From an uncultured Poribacteria bacterium (GTDB lineage: Bacteria > Poribacteria > WGA-4E > PCPOR2b), in contig OY282444.1 in NCBI GenBank assembly GCA_958296125.1, positions 930,001-994,000 of the forward strand: a DNA stretch of 64,000 bases, given 5' to 3'. Made by a program: the position numbers and the translations under genes. This document shows positions 18,021-27,915 of this stretch, in pieces; the first letter of the stretch is position 1, and every line of letters starts with the position of its first letter. Under the pieces are notes generated by a model. The model was not told the origin of the DNA. It did not search any database and saw only the letters and a program-made list of their open reading frames with translations.

Positions 18021-21000
18021 TCATTTGCGATCAGGTTTGACAATGATGCGCGTTCCATCGGAGCGGCCTCGGACCGTTTCTCTGTACATCAGCTCCGCCT
18101 TCGCCGGCGGGTGGACGAAGCTCCCCTCAATACTGGCCTTCAGCCGGAAGTAAAAGTCATAAGTTCCCTTTGAAAGGGCATCGTAATAGAAGACGACCTG
18201 ATCATCCTCATACTGTGCGTAAGCCGGCTCTTGCGTCAGCGTCCCTGCAGGCTTCGCTGCTTTCGAGGCAGTGGCGAGATTCGGATTCATTGGCTCAAAG
18301 CCAGCGGCAAACGGCGCAGCCACTGCAACATAATGCCGCGCCTCCGGGTTGACCACGCGGATGTGGTCCTCTACGATAGTCCCCATCTCTAGTTCAAGGG
18401 CTTCTCCCGCTTTGACCGGACGCACGACAGGTGGATCGGCTTCACCTCGGATAATCTGAAGCTGCCGCTCGACGACAAATCCTTCGTTTTTGCTGGCAAC
18501 CTGATTTCCGCTTGCCGCGGGCATGTAGTCCAGCGTCAATCGCGCATGGGGCAGGCTATCGGTGGGCCCCGATTTCCACATCACGCTACCGGGACTAGAA
18601 GCGACCGTTTCGTATTGACTGACAATCTTTCCAGCGGTGTTAAGTTCTATAGATTCATCTCCAAATTGCAGCACAAATTGATGACCGATTGATGGCGGTG
18701 TTTGCAGTCGAAATACTTCGCCCAAAGCGAGCAGGGCAGCGGCGTTGGCATTGGTACTTCCCCACCCGTTTGTTTCCCCACGAGCAGTCAGTTCGTCGAT
18801 GAGCAGCTGCGTTTTCGGATCTTCTGGGTCAACGGTGTAAAGCGATTTAGCGACGCTGGCGAGCGTCTTGACCTCACTGGAATTGATTAACCCGTCCCAG
18901 CTTTGCGCCCGATACTGCAACCCTTGGTATACTTCTTCCCCATTTCGGAGCGCGAAGGTCAAACTTTTTGAAAGATCTTGGCTGAGCCGATTAATCGACG
19001 CTGTCTCATTGGGTGCCTTTGTAAGAAAGGCATACAGAATTTTAGCCTCGCTGTAGAGATCCATCGTCAAGGCGCGAGCGAGCAAGTCATGCGCGTAGGC
19101 ATCTTGAAAGTCACCCGCCATCGCCAACGCATGAAGGGCTTCCGCCCGCTCGACATAAGAAGCACCATCAATAAAATGGCTGTAATCCGATCGCAGGGAG
19201 GCTCTCAACCCATCAAGTCCCTTTTCCAAGAGTTTCTCATTAAATTCGTACCCTTGTCCCTTCGCCATCAGCAGAAATTCTACCACATAGGCGGTTAGGC
19301 TGACATAACCGTCGGAGCCGGGCCAATAGCTATAAAGCCCGTTGGATTGTAGCACACCCTCCAGATAGGTGAAGTTCTCTCGCATCGACAGATCAATGGC
19401 TTCGGCGCGGCCTCCCCGACCAATCTGATCGAGGAGGCCTTTGAGCACCAATTCAGGCATCAACTGGCTGATGCGCTGCTCGGTACAGTGATATCGGTAA
19501 CGGGCCAAGTAATCGAGTCCCGATAACATCTTCACTAACGTGGGTTGGTAGCTCAATAACACAGATTGGCGAACGGTTCCTGGTCGGGGCTCTTCCTCAA
19601 GGGACGGGAATGAAACGGCCTCCTCCGACTTGACCGGCACAAAGGCTTCTAACCGGTGTCTCTCGCGGTCGTTCTTGATCGGTAATGTTACTTCAAATGC
19701 ATCCATCGCCCCATCGATTTCTCGCGTGACAGCAAGGCGAACCTTCACCCAACCGGTTTCGCCTTCAGCAAGGGCGGACGTAGCAACCTTCATTGGAAAG
19801 TAGAGTTGTTCGGGTTTATCCTTCACCCAGTTTACTGAGCGATGTATCTCACCGTCCACCTCCAAACCCTCAACCTGAAGTTCGACCTGTCCCGGTCCAC
19901 CTTCGCCCGCAACGACACGACCGATACCACCTGCAACAAAGCTATCACCCGGACGTACAAAACGCGGCAGCGCAGATTGAACGATCAATGGCAGACGAAT
20001 AGAGAGGACGGATTTAGCGTAACCGAAACGGGCAGCACCGTCGGTTGCCACCGCTCGTACAGCAAAGTCCGTTAGATTATCGGGCAGGTCAATGGTGAGC
20101 GTTGCGACCCCATCGACCACCTGTACGAGGGGATTGTAATAGGGCACAGACCTGAAGTTTCTCCGTACCGTTATATTGGCAGCGGCTGTGATTCGCGGCC
20201 TCATACGCCCATCCCCGCCGGGTCTTTCGTTCACAGTCAAATCTCCGACCACCTCGTTTCGGGTGTCGCGGATACGAATGTGCGCTTTGACTGAGTCAAT
20301 GAAGGAAGGCACAGGGTCCAACCGTTTTTCCCGACCGAGGGCAAGGACCGCCCGATCGACTAGCCAGAGGGTAACTTCCCCGTTTAGCGGGTTTCCATCG
20401 AGATCGGTGAGTCTAACCGTCATTGGCATAGATGCGCCGGGGAGGTTTTGAGCGGGATGGTCCAATTCAATCTTGAGTTGATTATCCCGTGGGTTGACGC
20501 GGATCCAAGCGGTGCTCGCCATGGCAATCGGTTTGGCGAGATCAACTGTGCTCACATCATCCATCTCTACCCCCTTGAGGCGTCCACGCAACAGCAGCGC
20601 ATGTACCGGTACGCGTGGTGTCATGTCTCCGGTAATCGGGATGGGGAAAACCCCCTGACCCTTTTTAATATCAGTCCAATGGTATTGATTGGCTTTCGGG
20701 CCTTCCACTATAATCAAGGCACTTGCCTGCTGAAATGGACTTTTCAGGAGTAGGTTGGCTACCTCCCCCGGGTCGTATGCGGTTTCGTCCGGTGTGGTTT
20801 CAAAGACATTCGCCTGCGGCTTCTCCCACGCTACGGCGGTATCGCCTGCAACGTAAAGGTCGGCGGACACACTTTGTCGCCTGCCAAGTCTGTCTTGGGC
20901 TGCAATTTCAACAACGTAAACGCCCGCCGCTTCAACGGGAAATGATAGTGCCATCGGTGCAGTGGTTGAAATCAGCATTTGTTGGATTAGGGGAACATCT

Positions 21001-23753
21001 ACCACGTCAGTTACATACTCCGCCTTTCCTGTTGTGAAATCGCTCTCCTTGAGATACGAATGCCACTGGCGGTGCATCAGCCGCAAGTGGAATTCCAATC
21101 CTTCCCGCGGTTTTCCCTCATGGTTCAGTACCAAAATTTCTGGGTTGATAATTAATGTGTCTTTGAGAAACCGATCCAATTTTAACCCTAAAATGAAGGC
21201 AGGGACAGCCCTCACAAATTTACCAGCTGTGACGGTCTGTTCATCGGCACCCCGCACCGTCGCTTCCACTACATATAGACGAGATCTGCCATCCGGCTCC
21301 AAGGTAGGGTTAAGTTCCAACGTTGCAGAACCGTTTTCGTCTGTAAATTCCCTTTTTGTAATGCCTGTTGCGCGGAAAGGAGTACCGTCGCTAAAACGCT
21401 GATCTGTTGAAAATAGAAACCCAGGATGTTCAGCTGGTGCATCAAAACCATCAGGATGCTGCGTAACCTCCCAAGTTACCTCCTGACCGACCACCCTGCC
21501 ACCGGCATAGTAGTCAGCGGTCATCGTCAATGTGAAAGCTCTATCCGTCGGAACGGTATCCGGTCCGAACAGTTGAACTTCAAAGCGAGGGATACGATAA
21601 CTCTCCTTTTTAAAGGTCATAGAAGCCAGACTTCTCTCATTGATATCAAGAAGGCTCGCCTGATAGTCTCCTGTGGGCAGATTCTTTTCATCAAATTTGT
21701 GATAAAAACTACCAATCTCCGTAAAGGTGATCGGGTATGTCCACGTTTTATCCCCCGGTCCCTCCACCCGCAGACTTCTGCGGCGATGCCCTTCATATGT
21801 GAGGCTGCCCCTTTGTCGCAAACGTAAATATCCCTTGATGTGGACAGGTTCCTCCGGGCGATACACCGGGCGTTCTGTAAAAATATGTGCCTTTCGCACC
21901 GGCTTGTCTTTGATTTGATGTGGCTTCCTCTCTAGCCAAGCGAGCCAATCTCTGCGTGAGCTATACCAGTGGTTGTCCAGAAAATGGGGCGGCGGCTTAG
22001 CAGGGTTGAGTGTCAGCACATCCCCTTCGTGACTGACCACAATACGGCGTAGATAGGCCTTAATCTTCTCCGTATGCCTATAACGGTACTGTCCTGTGCT
22101 GTCTGTGACACCCGAAATAATCGGCAGCCAGACCTTCTCCGAGTCTCTATAATACCGCCCTTCGACGAGAACCTTCGCCCCGACCACAGGCACGCCGGTA
22201 CTCAAGGAGGTTACAACAAAATTCACTGCTGATTCCTCCTCAACTGTGCTGAGACTCAAATCGGTCACCTGAATGCGGGCGTAATTCCGTTGGGGGCTGC
22301 TACCGATTCGACGGTAGCCCAGAAGGTATGTCCCCGGTCGATTGTCACCGGAGATTTTCATCAATAAGGCTTTCAGGTCAAGACCAAATCGGAGGTTGCC
22401 CATCCGATCTTTCATCGGCAGCGGAACCAATCGGGAAACGAGCGGACTTCCTAGCAACTGAATCTGTTTTGGTATATTTGTGGCGAAAGCGGGCTCCTCG
22501 CCCGGTCCAGGCGGGCGGGATTCCTCATTGACTCCCACAGGCTGGTCCGGGAAGGGCCAAAAATTCCGATCCAGGGGATCTAGCTTATAAATCCGCAGAT
22601 CTATCTGTTCCTCACCGCGTCCTTCCATCGGAAATTTCTGCGCCCCGTAGCGTTCAAGGATACCCCTGCTCTGCCGCCACCGCAGGTAGGGATCAGCATG
22701 TGTATAGTAAAAATAAAGACTGGTTTCACCAAATGTCAATAGATCTCTGCCGTTTCCGTCCGTTAAATCCGTTTCTTGAAGAGTTAATCGGTAAATCTGC
22801 TCTCTTTCGGGCCTAAAGTGGAGATTGAGCCGCTTTCCAGAAACCGTAAAACGGAAATTCTTCACGGCAGGCTCAAATCGCACCAATCGCTTTACTGTTG
22901 CGATCGAAACCGGGCCTAATTCGTGGCTGAATTCGAGAAAAAGTGGCTCATCGTCACCTCCACCCTGGAGCGGCTGCTCCACCGGATACACGCTCCCTTT
23001 GGCAGCAATGGGAAAGACGACGCTCCCACAACCGATGCCGGTCAACCTAAAAATGGTTTGGGTTGCAAAGGTGTACCGGACGAGTGCCCCTTTGAGACGT
23101 TCATCCAATGAAAGCTGCAGCGTCATAGTGACCACTCTGCCATAAGGGATAGGGGCATCAAAAGTAATCTGGTATTGGACCGCATCCCGAATCGATGTCC
23201 GTTCAATCTCTTTTACAGTGAAGTCCCGATTTGTCAGTTGTACAGACGCGGGCACTTTTCCATCGCCGGTAGGTTCTAGCCCCGGTGTTGGTCGCACCTC
23301 GAAACGAAGCATTGCGCCTAATTCTTCAATATTTAGTGGGTCTGCAAAGGATAGCTGTATCTCCTGAATTCGCTCCAGTTCTCGACTGCCGCTGGATGGC
23401 AAGATACTTTTCGGGGCTGCCATCAGCGTAACCAGCGTGTGCGCTACCCCGTTGACGGTTATCGTAAAGCGCCGTAGGGCGGGCCAACGCACGGTCGGAA
23501 GGAATTGTAAGGTCTTGGCATCCAACCAGCGGTATTCGCCGGGGTGATCGGGTTCAATCTGAAGCAGCGTGCCGGGCTCATCCGCCGGTCCGCCAGCTTT
23601 CGGTCCACTGTCTTTAGAAAAAAAAACGGTCACAGGATCGTAGCTTCTGAGGAAGATTTCGGGAATAACAGTTGGTCCTCCCTGACCAAAGACATCCCAA
23701 ACGATATTCAGCATAAGGATTAAACTAACGAGTATTGTTGCTTTTGTTTTCAT
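18021..23753 (-). CDS. Bacterial alpha-2-macroglobulin family protein with intact thioester
   Basis: A 1910-residue exported protein with an N-terminal signal peptide (hydrophobic residues 7-19, then DVFGQ). No lipobox cysteine, so probably periplasmic or secreted, unlike the lipoprotein YfhM of E. coli. The MG-type domains fill the N-terminal half, including the MG2-like stretch KAHIFTERPVYRPEEPVHIKG. The A2M domain follows with LPDNLTDFAVRAVATDG, then the thioester motif Cys1423-Thr-Glu-Gln1426 in YHCTEQRISQL and the alpha/alpha toroid. In this family the Cys-Gln thioester covalently traps proteases that cleave a bait region; the residues needed are present. No pbpC, the common partner, is nearby. 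Neighbours on the same strand are a PhyH protein upstream (55 bases) and DUF6785 copy 3 downstream. Confidence 0.92.
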   Translation of the reverse strand: MKTKATILVSLILMLNIVWDVFGQGGPTVIPEIFLRSYDPVTVFFSKDSGPKAGGPADEPGTLLQIEPDHPGEYRWLDAKTLQFLPTVRWPALRRFTITVNGVAHTLVTLMAAPKSILPSSGSRELERIQEIQLSFADPLNIEELGAMLRFEVRPTPGLEPTGDGKVPASVQLTNRDFTVKEIERTSIRDAVQYQITFDAPIPYGRVVTMTLQLSLDERLKGALVRYTFATQTIFRLTGIGCGSVVFPIAAKGSVYPVEQPLQGGGDDEPLFLEFSHELGPVSIATVKRLVRFEPAVKNFRFTVSGKRLNLHFRPEREQIYRLTLQETDLTDGNGRDLLTFGETSLYFYYTHADPYLRWRQSRGILERYGAQKFPMEGRGEEQIDLRIYKLDPLDRNFWPFPDQPVGVNEESRPPGPGEEPAFATNIPKQIQLLGSPLVSRLVPLPMKDRMGNLRFGLDLKALLMKISGDNRPGTYLLGYRRIGSSPQRNYARIQVTDLSLSTVEEESAVNFVVTSLSTGVPVVGAKVLVEGRYYRDSEKVWLPIISGVTDSTGQYRYRHTEKIKAYLRRIVVSHEGDVLTLNPAKPPPHFLDNHWYSSRRDWLAWLERKPHQIKDKPVRKAHIFTERPVYRPEEPVHIKGYLRLRQRGSLTYEGHRRRSLRVEGPGDKTWTYPITFTEIGSFYHKFDEKNLPTGDYQASLLDINERSLASMTFKKESYRIPRFEVQLFGPDTVPTDRAFTLTMTADYYAGGRVVGQEVTWEVTQHPDGFDAPAEHPGFLFSTDQRFSDGTPFRATGITKREFTDENGSATLELNPTLEPDGRSRLYVVEATVRGADEQTVTAGKFVRAVPAFILGLKLDRFLKDTLIINPEILVLNHEGKPREGLEFHLRLMHRQWHSYLKESDFTTGKAEYVTDVVDVPLIQQMLISTTAPMALSFPVEAAGVYVVEIAAQDRLGRRQSVSADLYVAGDTAVAWEKPQANVFETTPDETAYDPGEVANLLLKSPFQQASALIIVEGPKANQYHWTDIKKGQGVFPIPITGDMTPRVPVHALLLRGRLKGVEMDDVSTVDLAKPIAMASTAWIRVNPRDNQLKIELDHPAQNLPGASMPMTVRLTDLDGNPLNGEVTLWLVDRAVLALGREKRLDPVPSFIDSVKAHIRIRDTRNEVVGDLTVNERPGGDGRMRPRITAAANITVRRNFRSVPYYNPLVQVVDGVATLTIDLPDNLTDFAVRAVATDGAARFGYAKSVLSIRLPLIVQSALPRFVRPGDSFVAGGIGRVVAGEGGPGQVELQVEGLEVDGEIHRSVNWVKDKPEQLYFPMKVATSALAEGETGWVKVRLAVTREIDGAMDAFEVTLPIKNDRERHRLEAFVPVKSEEAVSFPSLEEEPRPGTVRQSVLLSYQPTLVKMLSGLDYLARYRYHCTEQRISQLMPELVLKGLLDQIGRGGRAEAIDLSMRENFTYLEGVLQSNGLYSYWPGSDGYVSLTAYVVEFLLMAKGQGYEFNEKLLEKGLDGLRASLRSDYSHFIDGASYVERAEALHALAMAGDFQDAYAHDLLARALTMDLYSEAKILYAFLTKAPNETASINRLSQDLSKSLTFALRNGEEVYQGLQYRAQSWDGLINSSEVKTLASVAKSLYTVDPEDPKTQLLIDELTARGETNGWGSTNANAAALLALGEVFRLQTPPSIGHQFVLQFGDESIELNTAGKIVSQYETVASSPGSVMWKSGPTDSLPHARLTLDYMPAASGNQVASKNEGFVVERQLQIIRGEADPPVVRPVKAGEALELEMGTIVEDHIRVVNPEARHYVAVAAPFAAGFEPMNPNLATASKAAKPAGTLTQEPAYAQYEDDQVVFYYDALSKGTYDFYFRLKASIEGSFVHPPAKAELMYRETVRGRSDGTRIIVKPDRK

Positions 23754-23808
23754 GACTTTCTCTATTCCTTTCGGCTACTCAAAGTCCTCCTGTCCGTTCT
23801 AAGAACGA

Positions 23809-24675
23809 TTAACTATAGAGGCTATCCGGGCGGCTTCGACCCAATAGGTTCAACAGGCGATCATCAACTGTCTGCAAGTAATCTTCGGGAACGGGAACCT
23901 GATTGCACAAGTTAAATCGCCAATATGCCCACCGCGCAGCGTACTGCGATTGTAAGATATAGCGCGTGCGGTTCGATCGGTTGGGCGCACCGCGGTGCCA
24001 GCACTGGGGGTCTTGCAAGTAGATATCTCCAGCCTTACAAAGGATCGACGTGGGTCCACGGCCCTCAAACTCCGGGTGCTCCTGATCATTCGGGTTGCGG
24101 CCAGAATAGTGGCTGCCGGCGACATACTGCGTTGGACCGTGATCAATAGACTCAATGTCGGTCAGTGCCATCTGAACAGTAATCCACAAGACCTGCATCT
24201 GAATCCGTGGATCGAAGCGAGGGACATCATCGGGGAGCGGGAAATGAACCTGGCCATCGACATGCCACCGCTCAATTGACAGACCGGGCAAGTTTCGCAG
24301 GACGTTTTGACCGCAGAATTTACAGTCTGGCCCCACGACAGCCTCAGCCAAACTGAGAATCGGCTCCCGAAGGAGCATATCCCGAAAGATTGGATCAAGT
24401 TCAATGGTATTCCTTAAAATGAACGGGAGTTCCTCCCCCGATTCATCATGCTCCCTAACTTGGATGTATCTCGTGTCGGCGAGGTGGGGGTTCGTTTTTT
24501 CGGCGAGGGACGTATCTGCGAAAAGTCTGTCGGTTGTATCACGTAGGGCGGTGATCTCTTCAGGCATCAGCACGCCGGGGATGTGCACGAAGCCATCACG
24601 ATGGAACTGTTGGACAATCTGCTGGGTCTTTTCTTTGCTGAATGGCTCACCTCGGATAATTGGACTGGTATTCAT
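23809..24675 (-). CDS. Phytanoyl-CoA dioxygenase (PhyH) family protein
   Basis: A 288-residue member of the Fe(II)/2-oxoglutarate-dependent PhyH family, which hydroxylates lipids, amino acids or secondary metabolites. The iron-binding facial triad is visible as His138 and Asp140 (ERWHVDGQVHF) and His227 (PQCWHRGAPN). Arg236 or Arg238 nearby is the expected 2-oxoglutarate carboxylate anchor. The N-terminal FHRDGFVHIPGVL is the usual opening strand. Cytoplasmic. AAAGGAT precedes the start. Substrate cannot be predicted. It is probably transcribed together with the alpha-2-macroglobulin gene, 55 bases downstream. Confidence 0.92.
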   Translation of the reverse strand: MNTSPIIRGEPFSKEKTQQIVQQFHRDGFVHIPGVLMPEEITALRDTTDRLFADTSLAEKTNPHLADTRYIQVREHDESGEELPFILRNTIELDPIFRDMLLREPILSLAEAVVGPDCKFCGQNVLRNLPGLSIERWHVDGQVHFPLPDDVPRFDPRIQMQVLWITVQMALTDIESIDHGPTQYVAGSHYSGRNPNDQEHPEFEGRGPTSILCKAGDIYLQDPQCWHRGAPNRSNRTRYILQSQYAARWAYWRFNLCNQVPVPEDYLQTVDDRLLNLLGRSRPDSLYS

Positions 24676-25006
24676 GATAATCCTTTCTTTAGGAGAACGT
24701 AGCCAAATTCATGAGAATTAGGTTGAGGGGTGCCCATAATAATGGTCTGAATCCAGATTTTCAGGAGTTAAGGATTAACAGGGGACTCCTCAACACCTGA
24801 ACTGATGTGAGGGGGTCGGGATTCACTAGGTAAATGTAGCCCGCTATTTATAGCACCCCTCAATTAAGCTATGCCCCGACAGAACGGGGAAACAAAGTTC
24901 CTTCAAAGGACAGAATGAGTCGAATCCATTCTATCATACGCTAACCGGTAAATCCACACAAAGGCATCATTGGTCTGCTTCTGCGTGCTTGGACAGAACA
25001 CCTGAT

Positions 25007-25137
25007 TTGAAGTCTCATGGTAGTTGGATCGTAGCCATAATTATCTGCCGCATCAACTCAACGGCTTCTAAGCGTTCCTGTGGCGTTTTGTTGATCCGTA
25101 TCGGGACTTTGCTGAAAACGATCGCCCCACTGCGGTT
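25007..25137 (-). pseudogene. Frameshifted remnant of a short protein-coding gene
   Basis: In the 500-base stretch between the PhyH and dehydratase genes, the minus strand carries a protein-like segment in two frames. One frame reads INKTPQERLEAVELMRQ (ending at a stop at 25015-25017). A second frame continues as DNYGYDPTTMRLQ over the same region. Joined, they give a plausible conserved helical peptide that a frameshift has split. No start codon or Shine-Dalgarno remains. The parent family is not named with confidence. Nothing else is seen in 24676-25175. Confidence 0.3.
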
Positions 25138-25175
25138 TTAGGGGACAACTTAGATTATTTAACACAGCCCAACCG

Positions 25176-26333
25176 CTACGCATTGGTCACCGATCCATCG
25201 CGTCGGCGGAGAAAAGCTCCCTGCCCAGTCTCCGTAGGATTTGCAAGTGCCAACTCCTCATTGAACTCGACCCCAAGCCCCGGCAACTCAGGGACTGGGA
25301 AACGCGAACCCTCAGCCTGTGGTTGAACGGGAAACAGGTCCGTGTCATAACGTCCCGAACGTTCCGTCGGTGATTCCCTTATCTCCAGCCATGCAAAATT
25401 GGGCACCGCCGCCGCCAAGTGAATCGTCGCCGCAGTACAAACTGTTCCTAAGGGGTTATGTGGCATGAGGTCAATATAGTGCACTTCCGCCAAACTAGCG
25501 ACCTTCATCGCCTCCGTCAGCCCTCCAACATTGCAGACATCAAGGCGGACGAAATTGGTGATACCCCGCTCAATATAAGGGAGAAATCCCCACTTGCTCG
25601 ATATCTCTTCCCCAATCGCGAAAGGAACGTCAACCATAGTCCGCAACGATTCGTAAGCCTCCGGTGTCTCATCTCGGATCGGCTCCTCCAAAAAGTCAAG
25701 GGTTCCGGGAGGCATCCGATGACAGAAAGATGCCGCTTCCGCAACGCTGAGGCGGTGGTGATAGTCAACGCCGAGGACAGGTTCAGGACCAATAGCCTCC
25801 CGCAGCTGTGTCAGCCACGTCGCTGTCAGCGCAATAGACTCACGTGGCTCGAAAATATCTCCATTGGGTCCCTGCGCCCCCCGCGCTATCCATGTTCGGA
25901 TGACATTCCACCCATTCTCGATCAGTAAATTGGCATCCGCGATTAGCTGCTCCGCCGATTGTGCGTGCGTTGTTGCGAAGCAGGGGACATAATCCCGCTG
26001 TTTCCCACCAAGCAGTTGATAGACGGGAACCCCCAAGGCTTTACCAGCAATGTCATGAAGCGCGATGTCAATCGCGGCGATGGCGGCGGTGAGGATACGT
26101 CCGCCCTCAAAATACTGGCTCCGATACATCTCCTGCCACAATGCGCCAATACGCATCGGGTCTCGACCGATCAGAAATTCACGATAATGTCGAACCGCTC
26201 CAATTACAGCCAAAGCGCGGCTGGGTATGCCAGCCTCGCCTACTCCATAAATACCCGCATCGGTCTCCACTTTCACCACAAGTTGGGTGCCGCCCACCCG
26301 TACCGGAAACGTCCTAATATCAGTAATCTTCAT
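25176..26333 (-). CDS. Mandelate racemase/muconate lactonizing enzyme family sugar-acid dehydratase
   Basis: A 385-residue enolase-superfamily enzyme. Metal ligands can be read: Asp190 in GVDYHH, Glu216 in LEEP and Glu242 in GEE. His192, two residues after the first metal Asp, and His292 in MPHNPLG are the acid/base residues characteristic of D-galactonate/D-mannonate-type dehydratases. The N-terminal capping domain ends in the IDIALHDIAGKALGVP motif of the superfamily. The likely reaction is dehydration of a C6 aldonate to a 2-keto-3-deoxy acid, but exact sugar is not fixed. The ATG at 26333 is chosen (AGGAGG about seven bases upstream) over the in-frame TTG at 26336. Its own promoter lies at 26398-26426. 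Confidence 0.9.
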   Translation of the reverse strand: MKITDIRTFPVRVGGTQLVVKVETDAGIYGVGEAGIPSRALAVIGAVRHYREFLIGRDPMRIGALWQEMYRSQYFEGGRILTAAIAAIDIALHDIAGKALGVPVYQLLGGKQRDYVPCFATTHAQSAEQLIADANLLIENGWNVIRTWIARGAQGPNGDIFEPRESIALTATWLTQLREAIGPEPVLGVDYHHRLSVAEAASFCHRMPPGTLDFLEEPIRDETPEAYESLRTMVDVPFAIGEEISSKWGFLPYIERGITNFVRLDVCNVGGLTEAMKVASLAEVHYIDLMPHNPLGTVCTAATIHLAAAVPNFAWLEIRESPTERSGRYDTDLFPVQPQAEGSRFPVPELPGLGVEFNEELALANPTETGQGAFLRRRDGSVTNA

Positions 26334-26397
26334 CAAATGCCCTCCTGTATGATTGGATATTTCAATTGACTCAATTTATTCGTCGTGGTATATTTTT

Positions 26398-26426
26398 ATT
26401 GTACCCAGTTTCGGCACTTTGCTCAA
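26398..26426 (-). promoter_or_regulatory. Promoter for the enolase-superfamily dehydratase
   Basis: TTGAGC (26426-26421) and TACAAT (26403-26398) on the minus strand with a 17-base spacer, giving a leader of about 58 bases. The rest of the 450-base region 26334-26783 shows no gene I can support; a 92-codon open frame at 26482 is discussed among the rejected items. Confidence 0.55.
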
Positions 26427-26783
26427 CACAATTATTTGGTATCAACCTGTATCGATATTAACAAAAGGAAGGTGACTCACGATGAGCGAGGAGGTGTGGA
26501 GAACTGAGGCTACGAAACAGTGCTCACAACACCACCAATCTCATTGGAGTTATGGAGCAAATAGTGTGCCAGCTAACCTTGCAAGTTACCCTATTTGCTC
26601 TGATGATTTCAAAAAGCCGCAGAGCAAGATTATTTTATGGCACAGTTTAAATTTGGTGCGATGTAGAAAATGGCAGGGGTGTTGCTCAAAACTATGTCAT
26701 GGCACCCGTTTGGCGCGTGAATGGAAACCGAAGAAGAAGGACTATACGGACAAGCGCTAACGCGGAATGGAAAGGAGTACTGG

Positions 26784-27770
26784 ATGAAACGAGTCGCTAA
26801 GCCAGCAGGGAAATTTAACGTTGTTATCGAAGACGCACCGATGCCTGAACCCGGGCCCGGCGAGGTCCGTGTCAAAGCTGTCCGGAGCCTTATCAGTCGA
26901 GGTTCAGAGATGGGCGGACGGTATACCCGCGAATATGCGGTCAACCCCGAAAGCATGGGGTATTCACTCGCAGGAATTGTTGATGCCGTTGGCGATGGCA
27001 TCGAACACTACGCTGTCGGCGACCGGGTCGTCGCTTCAGCACCGCATGCACAATACACCGTCCGTCCCGTCCGTTTGAGCTCACCCCAAGACCAAGCCCA
27101 GGTCGTCCCCATGCTACCGTCGGTGAATTTCGACCAAGCCCCCTACTATCCGCTTACCTCCGGTGCTGTATCTTGGATAGACATTGAGGACATTCAACCT
27201 TACGATACAGTTGTCATCATCGGGCAGGGTTTGGTCGGTAGCCTCCTGATGCAGGTTGCAAAAGCCAACGGACGCGGACGTATTATCACGGTGGATGCAC
27301 TTGATAACCGATGCACACTCTCTGAGGAGTTGGGGGCAGACGCGGTCATCAATGCCAGCGATGAGGATCCCGTCCGAGCTGTCCGGAAACTCACCAACGG
27401 GGTCGGTGCGAATATAGTGGCGTACGCTGTCGGTGGACCGGCGGGTCCAAAAGTCTTCGATCAGGGCTTGGATATGTTAGCAGTTGGTGGGCTGCTGCAT
27501 CTGATTGGTCTGTATGAAGATCAACCATTGCCTCTCATGTCAAGCAAGATCCAGCGGCGGAGACTTCTTGGCGGCTACTATGGTCAGGTCGTGCCTGCTG
27601 GTGTTGCGTTTCGAGCGATGCAGCTCCTTGGCTCAGGCATCATCCAGACAGAGAAAATGACAACCCACCGCTTCCCCTACACCGAAGCCGCCGCTGCATT
27701 TGATCTGCTCTACACCCGAATGAATGAGGCGTTGGGTGTGCTGCTCGATTGGGAAGTGCCAGACGCTTGA
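26784..27770 (+). CDS. MDR-superfamily zinc-type dehydrogenase-like protein
   Basis: A 328-residue medium-chain dehydrogenase/reductase. The N-terminal GroES-like domain carries PEPGPGEVRVKAVRS followed by LISRGSE. The usual catalytic-zinc cysteine of alcohol dehydrogenases is missing at this place, as in the subgroup related to sorbitol-dehydrogenase-like and bi-domain oxidoreductases. The Rossmann domain has GQGLVGSLLMQVAKANG. It therefore probably acts without catalytic zinc on a sugar or polyol-type substrate. The ATG at 26784 is selected because AAAGGAG is six bases upstream; an earlier in-frame start at 26721 lacks a site and adds an unusual tail. A gamma-glutamyltransferase-family gene follows 145 bases downstream. 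Confidence 0.85.
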   Translation: MKRVAKPAGKFNVVIEDAPMPEPGPGEVRVKAVRSLISRGSEMGGRYTREYAVNPESMGYSLAGIVDAVGDGIEHYAVGDRVVASAPHAQYTVRPVRLSSPQDQAQVVPMLPSVNFDQAPYYPLTSGAVSWIDIEDIQPYDTVVIIGQGLVGSLLMQVAKANGRGRIITVDALDNRCTLSEELGADAVINASDEDPVRAVRKLTNGVGANIVAYAVGGPAGPKVFDQGLDMLAVGGLLHLIGLYEDQPLPLMSSKIQRRRLLGGYYGQVVPAGVAFRAMQLLGSGIIQTEKMTTHRFPYTEAAAAFDLLYTRMNEALGVLLDWEVPDA

Positions 27771-27915
27771 TTTAGCCAAGAATCCCATGAGCTATAATTT
27801 CTCACACACTTTCTGAGTAGTGAGATATGTCTATAGAATGCGTGAAACGTGCCGCGTAAACGCAATGTACACGGTCCATCAGTTCAATGAACGTCTTAAG
27901 AGAGGAGAAATACCC

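Noticed and set aside
26482-26760. A 92-codon open frame with an upstream AAAGGAAGG.
   Set aside because: The composition (many Cys, His, Trp, Lys) resembles non-coding sequence, no motif is seen, and the better-supported MDR gene starts shortly afterwards.
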